A stretch of 64,000 nt of DNA from JBBRBB01 sp038206235 (GCA_038206235.1 JBBRBB010000005.1:62001-126000), one strand, 5' to 3'. Numbered from the stretch's first letter, positions 27,953-37,402 are shown. Notes: a model not told the origin generated them from the sequence alone. Numbers and translations: made by a program.

Positions 27953-28423
27953 TTATTCATATTCTGCAATTCGTTTAAGGTTTTCGAGGCTTGTTTCCAT
28001 TTTCGGACCCAAAATTTTTTCGTTCATCATAGATGAAAGTTTTTCCCACGGATACCAATTAATGTTTTCCAAAAAATACCAGTTAAGGGTTGTACCTTTT
28101 ATTGTATTGTTTTTAAATAATACAAAGTTGCTTTGCTGTTGTTCACCATTTCTGCCAGTCCATACAGTTTTTGTTGTATCTAAAGTTGAAGTAAGAATGG
28201 TTATTTCATTTGGATCGGCTCTCGCTTTTATTACTTTTCCACTTTTATCTGAAAATAAAATTTGAAGAGAGTTATTTTTTACACCTTCCATCCATCTACT
28301 CCAGTTATTAATATCAGCAATTAATACATACACAGAGTCTGGCGGCGCTTTAATATCAATAGCTCTGGAAACTTTTACTGTTGATGGAAATAAAAGTGTG
28401 ATACATGTGAGCAGCGAAAACAA
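27953..28423 (-). CDS. membrane-anchored SRPBCC (START-like) domain protein
   Basis: The sequence VKVSRAIDIKAPPDSVYVLIADINNWSRWMEG is the characteristic start of the SRPBCC/polyketide-cyclase fold. The closing helix is MNEKILGPKMETSLENLKRIAEY, as in bacterial single-domain members. One hydrophobic helix precedes the domain. The listed start is a TTG at 28423, but the frame is open further upstream (YKIRFLKLAFISVITLFSLL) without an ATG, so the real start is uncertain. It is likely an inner-membrane-anchored lipid- or small-ligand-binding protein. Confidence 0.75.
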   Translation of the reverse strand: MFSLLTCITLLFPSTVKVSRAIDIKAPPDSVYVLIADINNWSRWMEGVKNNSLQILFSDKSGKVIKARADPNEITILTSTLDTTKTVWTGRNGEQQQSNFVLFKNNTIKGTTLNWYFLENINWYPWEKLSSMMNEKILGPKMETSLENLKRIAEYE

Positions 28424-28541
28424 AGTGATTACACTTATGAAAGCAAGTTTTAAAAAACGGATTTTATACAGGCGGATAAATTTATAATGGATACAATTAA
28501 GAAATTATCATCAAACATAAAACAACAAACGAAAACAGCAA

Positions 28542-28606
28542 ACGCAAAACGAGAAACCCCGCCTTTGTCGGGGCAGGCAAGAAACAAAAAACAAGAAACG
28601 AAATCA
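28542..28606. repeat. AAACGAGAAAC-type tract with embedded palindrome
   Basis: A-rich periodic sequence (GCAAACGCAAAACGAGAAAC, then AAGAAACAAAAAACAAGAAACG) flanks a CCCCG/CGGGG hairpin at about 28558-28574. It sits directly at the 3' end of the ABC permease gene and resembles the tract at 19945-19978. Confidence 0.6.
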
Positions 28607-29713
28607 TTATTCCCACTTAAAAACTTTTACAGCAATGGCATATACCACAACCCCCCAAATGGCAAGTACACCAAGGTCTTTCCAGCAACTCCAGATGCTT
28701 GCGCCTTCAAAAGAAATATTTCGCATGGCATTATTAAAATGGGTAAGTGGCAATATATTACAGAAATACTGCAGCCACTTTGGAAAAACTGTTATAGGAA
28801 AAAAAGTACCGGCCAATAAAAATTGCGGAAGAGTAAAAAGATTTGCAAATGGTGGAATAGTGCTTTCATTTTTTGCAAGCCCGCTTACAATAAAGCCGCA
28901 GCCCATAAATACAATCAACGACAAAAAGCTAAGCAACATAATCTCAAGAAAAGTGGTTGCACCTTTTACCAATGTAAAATGAAAAGCCAATGCGCCGATA
29001 CCAATAATTATAATTGCAGTTATCATTTGAAATATAACTCTGCCAAGCGCCTCGCCCAAAACTATGTATGTTCTTTTTATGGGTGTTGCGAAAAATCTTT
29101 TTAAAACCAGTTGCTGCCGCAAATTAAAAAATAAAAAAGCAACCCCAAAAACTCCGGCGCTTAGCAATGAAAAACCTAACTGACCGGGAAGAATAAAATC
29201 GATTCGGCGATACACCCGACCCGGAATTTTTTGAATATTATTTGATATGGCTGCAATTGTTGGTGCGTTTGGATAAGCTGCTTTATTTATATTACCAATT
29301 ACTGCATTTAATATTGACTGAAGTATTTGCAGGTTTTGCGGATTAACAGTCTCAGAGCTTTTTAAATTGATTATGTAATTGAGATTTGATTGTGAATTTT
29401 TTTGAATGTTTATGATTGCAGTGAGGTCTCCTCTCTCAAGATCTTCATTTAAAATGCTATCGGGATGTTGAGAAAAATGCAAACCATTTATTTGCCTGAT
29501 AGATTGATATAAAACATTTGTTGTATCAGAATTTTTGCTGATTGCAACATCTAAAGAAATTCCACCATTCTCACCGATGAAGCCAAACACAAGAATAAAT
29601 ATTAAAGGAAATGCAATACTAAAAATAACTGCGGAAGGGCTGCGAAACGTGGCTTTTAAACTCGCTTTAGTAATGGAAAACATGGCTTTTGCCTGGCTAT
29701 ATTCTTTCATCAT
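28607..29713 (-). CDS. ABC-2 type transporter permease
   Basis: A 368-residue membrane protein of the ABC-2 family. It has one N-terminal helix (AVIFSIAFPLIFILVFGFIG) and an extracytoplasmic domain of about 130 residues. Five helices follow, including LPGQLGFSLLSAGVFGVAFLF, and LKRFFATPIKRTYIVLGEALGR is the coupling segment. The DrrB/YhfU-type signature region is GCGFIVSGLAKNESTIPPFANLFTLPQFLLAGTFFP. It exports an unknown substrate. No ATP-binding subunit is adjacent; the upstream neighbours at 29.8 kb are a divergent toxin-antitoxin pair. The start could be Met1 or Met2. Confidence 0.9.
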   Translation of the reverse strand: MMKEYSQAKAMFSITKASLKATFRSPSAVIFSIAFPLIFILVFGFIGENGGISLDVAISKNSDTTNVLYQSIRQINGLHFSQHPDSILNEDLERGDLTAIINIQKNSQSNLNYIINLKSSETVNPQNLQILQSILNAVIGNINKAAYPNAPTIAAISNNIQKIPGRVYRRIDFILPGQLGFSLLSAGVFGVAFLFFNLRQQLVLKRFFATPIKRTYIVLGEALGRVIFQMITAIIIIGIGALAFHFTLVKGATTFLEIMLLSFLSLIVFMGCGFIVSGLAKNESTIPPFANLFTLPQFLLAGTFFPITVFPKWLQYFCNILPLTHFNNAMRNISFEGASIWSCWKDLGVLAIWGVVVYAIAVKVFKWE

Positions 29714-29822
29714 AGATTACATCATTAAGGCACAAATTTATTTGAAACAAAATAAAGTAATACAGATGCACTTTACATTGGTAACTGAGCTAAATATAAT
29801 TTCGAAAAAAATATTTAATTTA

Positions 29823-29869
29823 TTTGGAGATTAAGACAAATGACGTATCTTTGAGTGACAAAAGTCTTA
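29823..29869 (+). promoter_or_regulatory. promoter with overlapping inverted repeat (Xre/RES operator)
   Basis: TTTG (29823-29826), exactly 19 bases, then TATCTTTG (29846-29853) is an exact match to the Bacteroidota promoter. TAAGAC (29832-29837) and GTCTTA (29864-29869) form an inverted repeat centred on the -7 element. The dyad ends 2 bases before the antitoxin ATG, so a bound antitoxin would block initiation. Confidence 0.82.
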
Positions 29870-29871
29870 TT

Positions 29872-30321
29872 ATGAAAAAGGCGGCAAAAATTAAAAAATA
29901 TAAAATTCCAGAAGATGAAGTTAGTGAAGTATCGGAACCTGTTATGGAATATCAAACCGTAAAACGATTTTTTGCTCCGGAAGATTTTACGTTCAGGCAA
30001 TTTGAAAAAATAAGCCGGCGTGTTGCTTTCACACAAAAAGAATGGGCAGATATTCTTCATTTATCAGAAAGAACTTTGCAACGCTATGCAAAAGATAATA
30101 AAAGCTTTGAAGGTATTTATGTTGACAGAATTATCCATATAGAAGAGTTGGTTGGCGCGGGGCTTGAAACTTTTATTAATGCAGATGCATTTTATCGCTG
30201 GTTAAAAAAAGAAAAGCATGTGCTGGGGCAAACACTGAATTTTCAATCACTTTATACTACAAGAGGAATCCAGGATGTGATTGACCAGCTTGAACGAATT
30301 CAATACGGTGTTTATACATGA
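29872..30321 (+). CDS. Xre/MbcA/ParS-type antitoxin of RES toxin
   Basis: The start at 29872 (MKKAAKIKKYKIPEDE) is preferred to the in-frame ATG at 29824, which lies inside the promoter. The 149-residue protein has an N-terminal Xre-like HTH (FTQKEWADILHLSERTLQRYAKDN). The C-terminal DUF2384 toxin-binding domain follows (GLETFINADAFYRWLKKEKHVLGQTLNFQSLYTTRGIQDVIDQLERIQYGVY), ending in the short peptide expected to plug the RES active site. It overlaps the RES gene by 4 bases (ATGA). Confidence 0.94.
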   Translation: MKKAAKIKKYKIPEDEVSEVSEPVMEYQTVKRFFAPEDFTFRQFEKISRRVAFTQKEWADILHLSERTLQRYAKDNKSFEGIYVDRIIHIEELVGAGLETFINADAFYRWLKKEKHVLGQTLNFQSLYTTRGIQDVIDQLERIQYGVYT

Positions 30322-30779
30322 TAGTTTACAGGTTTGCCCATTTTAAATATGCTGATGATATTTCAGGCAGGGGAGCAAAATTAAAAGGCGGTCGCTGGAA
30401 CCCGCGGGGGATTGCGGTATTATATACCAGTGAAAGTATTTCTCTTGCTTTGCTTGAAGTATTGGTAAATGCTGATACAATTGAAGAATTACAACAGTTG
30501 AAACTTTTAGAGATAAATATTTCTCCATCAATTTCGTGGAAAGAAATAAAGACTTCTCAGCTCAAGGAGAAATGGCAATTTGATTTTGAATATACTCAAT
30601 GGCTGGGAAAAGAAATTCTTACTTCTCCTGAAACTATTATTATTAAATGTCCTTCTGCTGTTATTGAACAGGAATATAATTATCTTATAAATCCAAATCA
30701 TTCTTCTTTTAAAAAAATTAGTATTAAAACAAAGTCAGATTTTTATTTTGATAAAAGATTGTTTAAGCAGATTCGATAA
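30318..30779 (+). CDS. RES-domain toxin (NAD-degrading)
   Basis: A 153-residue RES domain. Conserved Arg, Glu and Ser positions are visible: YRFAHFKYADDISGRGAKLKGGRWNPRGIAVLYTSESISLALLEVL. The later block IIIKCPSAVIEQEYNYLINPNH is the RES C-terminal NPxH motif. RES toxins degrade NAD+ and arrest growth; the upstream Xre antitoxin neutralises them. Its 3' end lies 3 bases from the converging sppA. Confidence 0.94.
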   Translation: MIVYRFAHFKYADDISGRGAKLKGGRWNPRGIAVLYTSESISLALLEVLVNADTIEELQQLKLLEINISPSISWKEIKTSQLKEKWQFDFEYTQWLGKEILTSPETIIIKCPSAVIEQEYNYLINPNHSSFKKISIKTKSDFYFDKRLFKQIR

Positions 30780-30782
30780 TTA

Positions 30783-32540
30783 TCATTTTATCTCAATCTC
30801 AAATGGTAACTTTGTTTGAGGTATTCCAATTAACTCTTGTAATTTTTTTGCCTGCACTAACAGTTTATATTGCTTCTCTCCTACTTCTTTTTTTACTGCT
30901 TTTGTTTTTTCTGATGAATTGTATGATTCGCTCATTAATTCTTGCAACAACGTTTTCTTTTCAGGATATTCTTTTGTTCGATAAGAAGATAGTTTAGCCA
31001 TGCGTGCTGCACAATCAACAGCATTTTGCAATGTTCCTAACTTGTCAACCAATCCAATGTTAATTGCACGTTCACCGGTCCATACGCGACCCTGTGCAAT
31101 ACTATCTATGTAATCAATATTCTTTTTTCTGCCATCAGCAACACGTTTTTTAAATGTATAGTAAATAGAATCTACAGAGGCTTGCAAAAATTTTTTTTCT
31201 GTTTCTGTTAATGGTCTTGAAGCGGTAGGCATGTCAGCAAAAGGAGCCGTTTTAACTCCATCAAAGGTTACGCCGAGCTTATCATTAAAAAAGCCCTGCA
31301 TGTTTGGTATTAAACTAAAAACACCGATAGAGCCGGTAATAGTTCCGGGGTTTGCAAAAACAGAATCAGCAGCGCAGGAAATATAATATCCGCCTGATGC
31401 TGCATAATCCCCCATACTCACCACAACAGGTTTTACTTTTCTTGCCAAAAAAACTTCACGCCAAATTGCCTCGCTTGCAAGGGAGCTTCCCCCGGGAGAA
31501 TTTACGCGAAACACGATTGCCTTTACATCATCATCCAACCTTACTTTCCGAAGAATTTTTACAAAGTTGTCGCTCCCTATTTGGTCTTCTCCTCCTTTAC
31601 CGCTTACAATATCTCCGGCGGCATAAATTATTGCAATTTTATTATCTCCGCCAACTTTAAAATCAACAGCGGCAGCATATTTACCTGGAGTAATAAAATT
31701 AATATCGCCGGATTTTTTTTTGCCAGATAATCTCAGCAGCTCATCCTTCACTCCGTCATCATATCTTAACCCATCAACAAGATGATATTTTAATGCATCA
31801 TTTGCAGTTTGAATTGCATCTGTATTTGCAAGCTGATGCAATGTTGCGGTATCAACATTTCTTGCTTTAGCAGCCTGCACTAAAAAACCGTTGTATAAAT
31901 CACCGAGCCATATAGAAGTTTGCAGGCGATTGGGGTCACTCATTTTTGTATATCTGAATGGCTCGGTAGCACTTTTAAATTTTCCGGCATAAAATACCTG
32001 CGGCTCAATCTCAAGCTTATCAAGCAATCCTTTTAGAAAAAGAAGATTCACTGAAAAGCCATCCCATTCTACTCCGCCCATCGGGTTGCAATAAATTTTA
32101 TCTGCAGTATTCGCTACATAATATGCTCGTTGTGAAATGGCTTCACCATAAGCTATCACAAATTTTTTGCTTTGCTTAAAGTTGAGTAATGCATTGCGCA
32201 ACTCTTCGCTTGCAGCAAATCCATTTGCATTATCGTTTGCCTTTACATAAATTCCTTTTACAGATGCATCATTTTTTGCACAGCGAATCATGCGTACCAT
32301 ATCATAAATGCCGGGTATATCTGCAGAGGGATCTCCAAAAAAAGTATTGACAGTATTTTCTTTTGCCTGCTCATGAAATTCAGTGCTTAAATCAATAACC
32401 AAAATTCCATTTTCTCCTATGTCAGGCTTTGATGGTTGTGTAGCGCTGGTGATAAGAGCCAAAATAATTCCACCAGCGACAAGTGCAAAAACAATCAGCG
32501 CAAGCAAAGCCGCAAAAAAAGTTTTAAAAAAAGTTCTCAT
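30783..32540 (-). CDS. sppA: signal peptide peptidase SppA (67K type)
   Basis: A 585-residue double-domain S49 protease with one N-terminal membrane helix (ALLALIVFALVAGGIILALI). The general-base lysine is K189 in AGKFKSATEPF (first domain) and the nucleophile is S382 in GDYAASGGYYIS (second domain). This split catalytic dyad defines the long SppA form. It degrades leftover signal peptides in the inner membrane. Confidence 0.97.
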   Translation of the reverse strand: MRTFFKTFFAALLALIVFALVAGGIILALITSATQPSKPDIGENGILVIDLSTEFHEQAKENTVNTFFGDPSADIPGIYDMVRMIRCAKNDASVKGIYVKANDNANGFAASEELRNALLNFKQSKKFVIAYGEAISQRAYYVANTADKIYCNPMGGVEWDGFSVNLLFLKGLLDKLEIEPQVFYAGKFKSATEPFRYTKMSDPNRLQTSIWLGDLYNGFLVQAAKARNVDTATLHQLANTDAIQTANDALKYHLVDGLRYDDGVKDELLRLSGKKKSGDINFITPGKYAAAVDFKVGGDNKIAIIYAAGDIVSGKGGEDQIGSDNFVKILRKVRLDDDVKAIVFRVNSPGGSSLASEAIWREVFLARKVKPVVVSMGDYAASGGYYISCAADSVFANPGTITGSIGVFSLIPNMQGFFNDKLGVTFDGVKTAPFADMPTASRPLTETEKKFLQASVDSIYYTFKKRVADGRKKNIDYIDSIAQGRVWTGERAINIGLVDKLGTLQNAVDCAARMAKLSSYRTKEYPEKKTLLQELMSESYNSSEKTKAVKKEVGEKQYKLLVQAKKLQELIGIPQTKLPFEIEIK

Positions 32541-32696
32541 TGCATAATTTATTTAAAAGATGAGAGCAACCATTCGGGTGAGAATTTTATTGATAGGTGT
32601 TCTCAATGTCAATATTAAAACCCGGAGACGATTGTTACAAATTTCGTTTGTGCGTTTAAAAATAAAGATATTTGAAGCGAATTAGATTACTCATTT

Positions 32697-33185
32697 ATGA
32701 ATAATGCTTTTCTGCTTACGGGCGGCAATTTAGGAAACCGCGAATATAATTTGCAAAAGGGTAAAATTTTGATTGAAAAATATGGAGGAAAGATAATGCT
32801 GCAATCTTCCGTTTATCAAACGGCGCCATGGGGATATGCTGAGCAGCCCGATTTTTATAACCAGGCTTTGCAATTACAAACTCTTCTTACAGCCGAAATT
32901 TTAATGAAAATATTATTGCAGATTGAAGAAAAAATGGGAAGAGAAAGATTGATCAAATTAGGACCACGTATTATTGATATTGATATTCTTTTAATGAATG
33001 ACGATATTATTAATAGCGCTGTGTTGAAAATTCCGCATCCGCAACTTTCAGAAAGAAGGTTTGCGCTGATGCCGCTTGCAGAAATTGCAGCGGAAAAAAT
33101 TCATCCTGTACTGAATAAATCAATTTCGCAACTACTTGCTGAATGCACTGATACATTGCCTGTGCATAAAATTTTGAGCACGTAA
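32697..33185 (+). CDS. folK: HPPK, folate pathway pyrophosphokinase
   Basis: A 162-residue protein with the 6-hydroxymethyl-7,8-dihydropterin pyrophosphokinase signature. TGGNLGNREYNL opens it, SSVYQTAPWGYAEQPDFYNQ follows, and GPRIIDIDILLMND carries the Mg2+ ligands DxD. HPQLSERRFALMPLAEIA is the usual closing block. It transfers pyrophosphate from ATP in tetrahydrofolate synthesis. A deoxynucleoside kinase gene follows 38 bases later on the same strand. Confidence 0.97.
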   Translation: MNNAFLLTGGNLGNREYNLQKGKILIEKYGGKIMLQSSVYQTAPWGYAEQPDFYNQALQLQTLLTAEILMKILLQIEEKMGRERLIKLGPRIIDIDILLMNDDIINSAVLKIPHPQLSERRFALMPLAEIAAEKIHPVLNKSISQLLAECTDTLPVHKILST

Positions 33186-33223
33186 CCTTTTACAAAATTA
33201 AATTTGAGGCTATCACCTGAAAC

Positions 33224-33859
33224 ATGCAACATCACTTTATCGCAATAGAAGGAAATATTGGAGCAGGAAAAACAACGCTTGCACATTTACTGGCAAAAAA
33301 ATTAAATGCACGGCTTATACTGGAAGAGTTTGCCGATAATCCCTTTTTGCCAAAGTTTTATGAAAACCCTGCCCAGTATGCCTTTGCGCTTGAACTGTTT
33401 TTTATGGCTGAGCGTTTTAAGCAATTAAAAAATATGCTGCAAACAAAAGACATGTTTCACAGTATAACCGTCTCCGATTACATGTTCACCAAATGTTTGC
33501 TTTTTGCAAAAGTGAATTTATCCGCAGAAGAATTCCGGCTATTTCAAAAGCTGTTTGAAATTATTAATCAGCAACTGATCTATCCTGATATTCTTATTTA
33601 TCTCCATTCCTCGGTTCATAAATTACAAGGCAACATAAAAAAAAGAAACCGCAGTTATGAGCAGCGTATTCCGGATAAATATTTGTTCAACTTACAAACC
33701 ACATATACAAGCTACATAAAGGAACACAACATAAAAACGATTGTAATAGATACAGCTAATGCCGATTTTTTAGGCAATGAAAAACATCTGCAGATAGTGC
33801 TTGATGCTTTAGAAGGTGAACTTGATGAGGGACAACATTATTATAGCCTGCCCGGTTAG
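33224..33859 (+). CDS. deoxynucleoside kinase (deoxyadenosine/deoxyguanosine-type)
   Basis: A 211-residue kinase with P-loop GNIGAGKTT near residue 8, EEFADNPFLPKFYENPAQYAF for substrate contact, and the ERF block. The arginine-rich lid is KKRNRSYEQRIPDKYL. This is the dNK/dCK family, which phosphorylates deoxynucleosides in salvage. The folK-dNK pair is a frequent Bacteroidota arrangement. Confidence 0.92.
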   Translation: MQHHFIAIEGNIGAGKTTLAHLLAKKLNARLILEEFADNPFLPKFYENPAQYAFALELFFMAERFKQLKNMLQTKDMFHSITVSDYMFTKCLLFAKVNLSAEEFRLFQKLFEIINQQLIYPDILIYLHSSVHKLQGNIKKRNRSYEQRIPDKYLFNLQTTYTSYIKEHNIKTIVIDTANADFLGNEKHLQIVLDALEGELDEGQHYYSLPG

Positions 33860-33929
33860 TTGAAAGTTTGTGGTGCTAAAAATATGAAATAGAATGCCCC
33901 GTATCAGCTTATGCAATTCAGCGAATTCA

Positions 33930-34391
33930 TTAAAGAATTGTTGATAACTCCATTTTAACATCAGCAGTTACAAAAGGCGAATCAGAAGCATCAATATGTT
34001 TAAAGCCATACTTTTTATATAAAGCAATTGCTGCAGTTAACTGGCTGTTAGAATACAACATTATTTTTTTTGCATTGAATTTTTTCGCTGCTTCCAAACA
34101 TTTTTCAATGAGCAGCTTACTTATTCCTTTCCCTTGAAATGAAGATGTAACAGCCATCTTAGCTAACTCATACATTCCATCCCCTTCCTTAATTAAAGCT
34201 GCAGTGCCTACTATTTCATCACCCGATTTTGCAAGATAAATGCAACCGCCTGTATCAAGAATAGTGCTTTGCGGGTCGTTTATAATTTCAAGGTCATGCA
34301 ATTCTGTGAGGTCGTATTTCTCAAGCCATTCAAGATTCAATCGCTTAAAATCATTGGCATATTTCTCTTTGTATTCAATAATTTCTATCAT
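33930..34391 (-). CDS. GNAT family N-acetyltransferase
   Basis: A 153-residue GNAT fold. Motif A has the acetyl-CoA pyrophosphate loop SFQGKGISKLLIEKCLEAAK (Q/R-x-x-G-x-G/A), motif B is NSQLTAAIALYKKYGFKHI, and VGTAALIKEGDGMYELAKMAV is the central strand pair. The substrate is unknown. It is a single gene between two convergent or divergent neighbours. Confidence 0.9.
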   Translation of the reverse strand: MIEIIEYKEKYANDFKRLNLEWLEKYDLTELHDLEIINDPQSTILDTGGCIYLAKSGDEIVGTAALIKEGDGMYELAKMAVTSSFQGKGISKLLIEKCLEAAKKFNAKKIMLYSNSQLTAAIALYKKYGFKHIDASDSPFVTADVKMELSTIL

Positions 34392-34516
34392 TATTTCATT
34401 TTCACGAAAATAGGAAGATTTGATGCATTGTAATTTTGAGAGACGATGCCGGACACAAAACCCATTGAAGCAATCTTAATTTTATTGTAGATTTATCTTT
34501 TCAAAAAAATTATATC

Positions 34517-35143
34517 ATGCATCCAAAAATAAACTGGGCTGAAGCTATTAAGCCTCTGCTCAAAAAATATAAAGGCAAAAAGCATCCACTGGATTATAAA
34601 AATATTTATCAACTGGTAATCATGGTAATCTTATCGGCACAGGATTCTGACCGGCATATTAACCAGCTTTCGCCAAAATTATTTGAAGCCTTTCCTGATA
34701 TGGAAGCGCTTTCTAAAGCTGCGCCTGATTCATTGTATCCATTTGTTGGTGAAGTAAGGAATTTTGCAAACAAAGCGAAATGGCTTGTTGAGATGGCAAA
34801 GAAAATAAAAAAGAATAGCAATATTCCTCTCACACTTGAAGAACTTACTGAGTTGCCTGGCATTGGCAGAAAATCAGCAAATGTAATCAAGCGGGAAGCA
34901 GGTGCTCCGGCAGAAGGTGTAATGGTTGATCTGCATGTAGTGCGTGTTGCTCCGAGGCTGGGTATTGCTTCAGGCAGTGACCCAAAGAAAATTGAAAAAC
35001 AAATTATGGATGTGCTTCCGCAAAAAGAATGGGACGCAGGAATGGCTATGTCATTTCATGGAAGAGAAATTTGCAGACCTCAACCCAAGTGTGAGATATG
35101 CATTATGAATGATGTTTGCGCTTATTATAATGGATGGAAATAA
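34517..35143 (+). CDS. nth: endonuclease III-type DNA glycosylase/AP lyase
   Basis: A 208-residue HhH-GPD protein. The helix-hairpin-helix is LPGIGRKSANVI with the catalytic lysine, and the catalytic aspartate is in VDLHVVRVAPRLGI. The C-terminal 4Fe-4S cluster reads C-RPQPK-C-EI-C-IMNDV-C, giving C-X5-C-X2-C-X5-C; classical Nth has X6 in the first gap. Oxidised-pyrimidine base excision is the expected role. Because of the cluster spacing it may be a sub-branch rather than the orthologous Nth. Confidence 0.9.
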   Translation: MHPKINWAEAIKPLLKKYKGKKHPLDYKNIYQLVIMVILSAQDSDRHINQLSPKLFEAFPDMEALSKAAPDSLYPFVGEVRNFANKAKWLVEMAKKIKKNSNIPLTLEELTELPGIGRKSANVIKREAGAPAEGVMVDLHVVRVAPRLGIASGSDPKKIEKQIMDVLPQKEWDAGMAMSFHGREICRPQPKCEICIMNDVCAYYNGWK

Positions 35144-35274
35144 TGGCAAAATCTTTACGGACATACTTTTGAAAAAGGTTCATTGGTGTGTTCATCTTTT
35201 GGTGCATCGTATATTGAGCTAAGAGAGCCACACCACAAATTTTGCCAACTTGCTTTATAATTATACATTGAGGA

Positions 35275-36255
35275 ATGAATATACAGGTCTTTAAAAAACT
35301 ACTTCAACAGGAACTCATTACTGAAGAGGACTTTTACAACATTCAACAGCAACAGCACCAACCGGTTTCAGTTCACTGGGACCTCCGCACTTTATTGTAT
35401 TTGGGTATTGTGCTGCTTACAACGGCACTTGGAATATTAGTATATAAGAATATTGATACTATCGGGCACCAGGTGATTATTATTGTAATCGCAGTGATAT
35501 GTGTTGGATGCTTTGCTTATTGCTTCAGAAAGGCAAAGGGTTATTCCAAAGCAAAAGTTGAATCGCCAAACATTTTGTTTGATTATGTATTTTTGTTAGG
35601 ATGCTTATTACTATTAACTTTTATTGGGTACATTCAATATGAGTACAATGTATTTGGTAATCGCTGGGGACTTGCTCTTTTTATACCGATGGTGCTTTTG
35701 TTTTTTGTCGCTTATTACTTTGACCATTTAGGCGTGCTAAGTATTGCCATCACAAATCTTGCTGCCTGGCTGGGAATAACTGTCACGCCAATACAAATTT
35801 TGCAAAATAATGATTTTAACGATGAACAAATTACTTATACGGGATTAGTGCTGGGTGCAGGTCTTATAGCTATATCTTTTCTTACTGCCCGAAGAAATAT
35901 TAAACCTCATTTTGCATTTACTTATAAAAATTTTGGTGCACATCTTTTATTTATTTCGCTTTTAGCCGCACTCTTTTATTTTGAAAATATTTATTTCGTT
36001 TGGTTTTTAATGCTGGCTGCGGTAAGTGTTTTATTTTTTAAACATGCAATAACGGAAAGGTCTTTTTATTTCCTTGTTATAACAGTACTGTACGCTTACA
36101 TTGGTTTATGCTATGTAGTGGTTGAACTGCTTTCGCTGATGAGTGGTATGGGTCCTGTATATCTCGGCATTATTTATTTCATTGCTTCAGGTATTGGTTT
36201 AATAAGGTTACTGATTCATTACAATAAAACTTTTAAGCACGATGCAAGCTTATAA
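35275..36255 (+). CDS. DUF2157-like polytopic membrane protein
   Basis: A 326-residue protein. A short cytosolic N-terminal segment (FKKLLQQELITEEDFYNIQQQ), typical of DUF2157 proteins, is followed by about nine hydrophobic helices starting at LRTLLYLGIVLLTTALGILVY. The function of the family is unknown. It overlaps the next gene by 14 bases, so the two are translationally coupled. Confidence 0.82.
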   Translation: MNIQVFKKLLQQELITEEDFYNIQQQQHQPVSVHWDLRTLLYLGIVLLTTALGILVYKNIDTIGHQVIIIVIAVICVGCFAYCFRKAKGYSKAKVESPNILFDYVFLLGCLLLLTFIGYIQYEYNVFGNRWGLALFIPMVLLFFVAYYFDHLGVLSIAITNLAAWLGITVTPIQILQNNDFNDEQITYTGLVLGAGLIAISFLTARRNIKPHFAFTYKNFGAHLLFISLLAALFYFENIYFVWFLMLAAVSVLFFKHAITERSFYFLVITVLYAYIGLCYVVVELLSLMSGMGPVYLGIIYFIASGIGLIRLLIHYNKTFKHDASL

Positions 36256-37402
36256 TGGCACTGACTTATATAACAAGTATATACGGGAGCAGGCTTCTGA
36301 AGCTTTCAATACCGGCTGTATTGGTGAAGAAACGTATAAAAAGATATTACTCGCATACCCCTGTAAATTATATACACCTAATTATTTTATTCGCATTGCG
36401 TTGGCTTTGTTAACCATTGTTGCCGTTTTATTTTCTGCGTTATTGCTGGGTTTAATTTTCAATACATCAAGCTCAGTTGAGTTTATTACACTGTTTATTT
36501 TTCTTGCCATCCTTTGCTATGCTGCCCTGGAAGTGCTTGTAAAAAGGAAGCAATATTATAATGCAGGAGTAGATAATATATTGATGATTTCAGTAATTAC
36601 TTTTATTATAAGCGCTTTTGTAGTAAACGACTTTACAAATCAAAGTTTATTCATCAGCGGTGTGTCATTTTTTATTTGCCTGTGGCTATGCATTCGGTTT
36701 ACTGACGCATTTATGGGAACGCTTGCTTATATTGCTTTATTTGCTTTTATATTCCTGCTATATTCAAAGCTGGGTTACTTTGCAAAAGCATCAGCGCCAT
36801 TGGTGATGATGAGCGTCTCTGCTCTTATATATGTTGTAATGAAAAAGTTGCTTGCCAAAGAAAGATTAATGGTTTATCAATTTTGTTTTAAAGCAGCGAC
36901 CCTGCTAACCCTGATTACTTTTTATGTATCGGGTAATTACTTTGCAGTAAAGGAAATCAACAATGAGATGTTTAATTCAGGCATTGCGCTAAATAGTCCT
37001 ATTCCGTTTGGGTGGTTGTTCTGGATATTAACTCTCGTAATTCCTCCCGCTTATCTTTTCTATGGTGTAAGAAAAAAATATTTTTTATTTATAAGAACAG
37101 GATTGGCTTTGATTGCTGCAACCATTTTTACAGTGAGATACTATTATGGTAATTTTCCTGCAGAAACAGATATGCTGATTATAGGGACGATATTGATTAC
37201 GGTGAGCTATGCATTAATTAAATATCTGCATAGGCCTAAACATGGGTTTACTTTTGCCAAGTCATCGTATCAACACAAAGAAATATTGAATGCCGAAGCC
37301 TTAATTATTGCCCAAACATTTGGGAAAAAAATAACCACAGAGAGTAGCGTTCAGTTTGGCGGTGGAACTTCTGGCGGCGGCGGCGCAACAGGCGATTATT
37401 AA
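36242..37402 (+). CDS. polytopic membrane protein, coupled to the DUF2157-like protein
   Basis: A 386-residue protein with about ten membrane helices after a 45-residue cytosolic head (YIREQASEAFNTGCIGEETYKKILLAYP). The C-terminal cytosolic tail ends in a glycine-rich stretch (QFGGGTSGGGGATGDY). Such glycine-rich ends are seen on some DUF2157/DUF4401-type pairs; I cannot assign a role. Its start lies inside the 3' end of the preceding gene. Confidence 0.8.
   Translation: MQAYNGTDLYNKYIREQASEAFNTGCIGEETYKKILLAYPCKLYTPNYFIRIALALLTIVAVLFSALLLGLIFNTSSSVEFITLFIFLAILCYAALEVLVKRKQYYNAGVDNILMISVITFIISAFVVNDFTNQSLFISGVSFFICLWLCIRFTDAFMGTLAYIALFAFIFLLYSKLGYFAKASAPLVMMSVSALIYVVMKKLLAKERLMVYQFCFKAATLLTLITFYVSGNYFAVKEINNEMFNSGIALNSPIPFGWLFWILTLVIPPAYLFYGVRKKYFLFIRTGLALIAATIFTVRYYYGNFPAETDMLIIGTILITVSYALIKYLHRPKHGFTFAKSSYQHKEILNAEALIIAQTFGKKITTESSVQFGGGTSGGGGATGDY

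Noticed and set aside
28487..28819. 110-codon plus-strand frame
   Set aside because: It runs through repeat tracts and then antisense to the ABC permease, whose frame has clear domain features.
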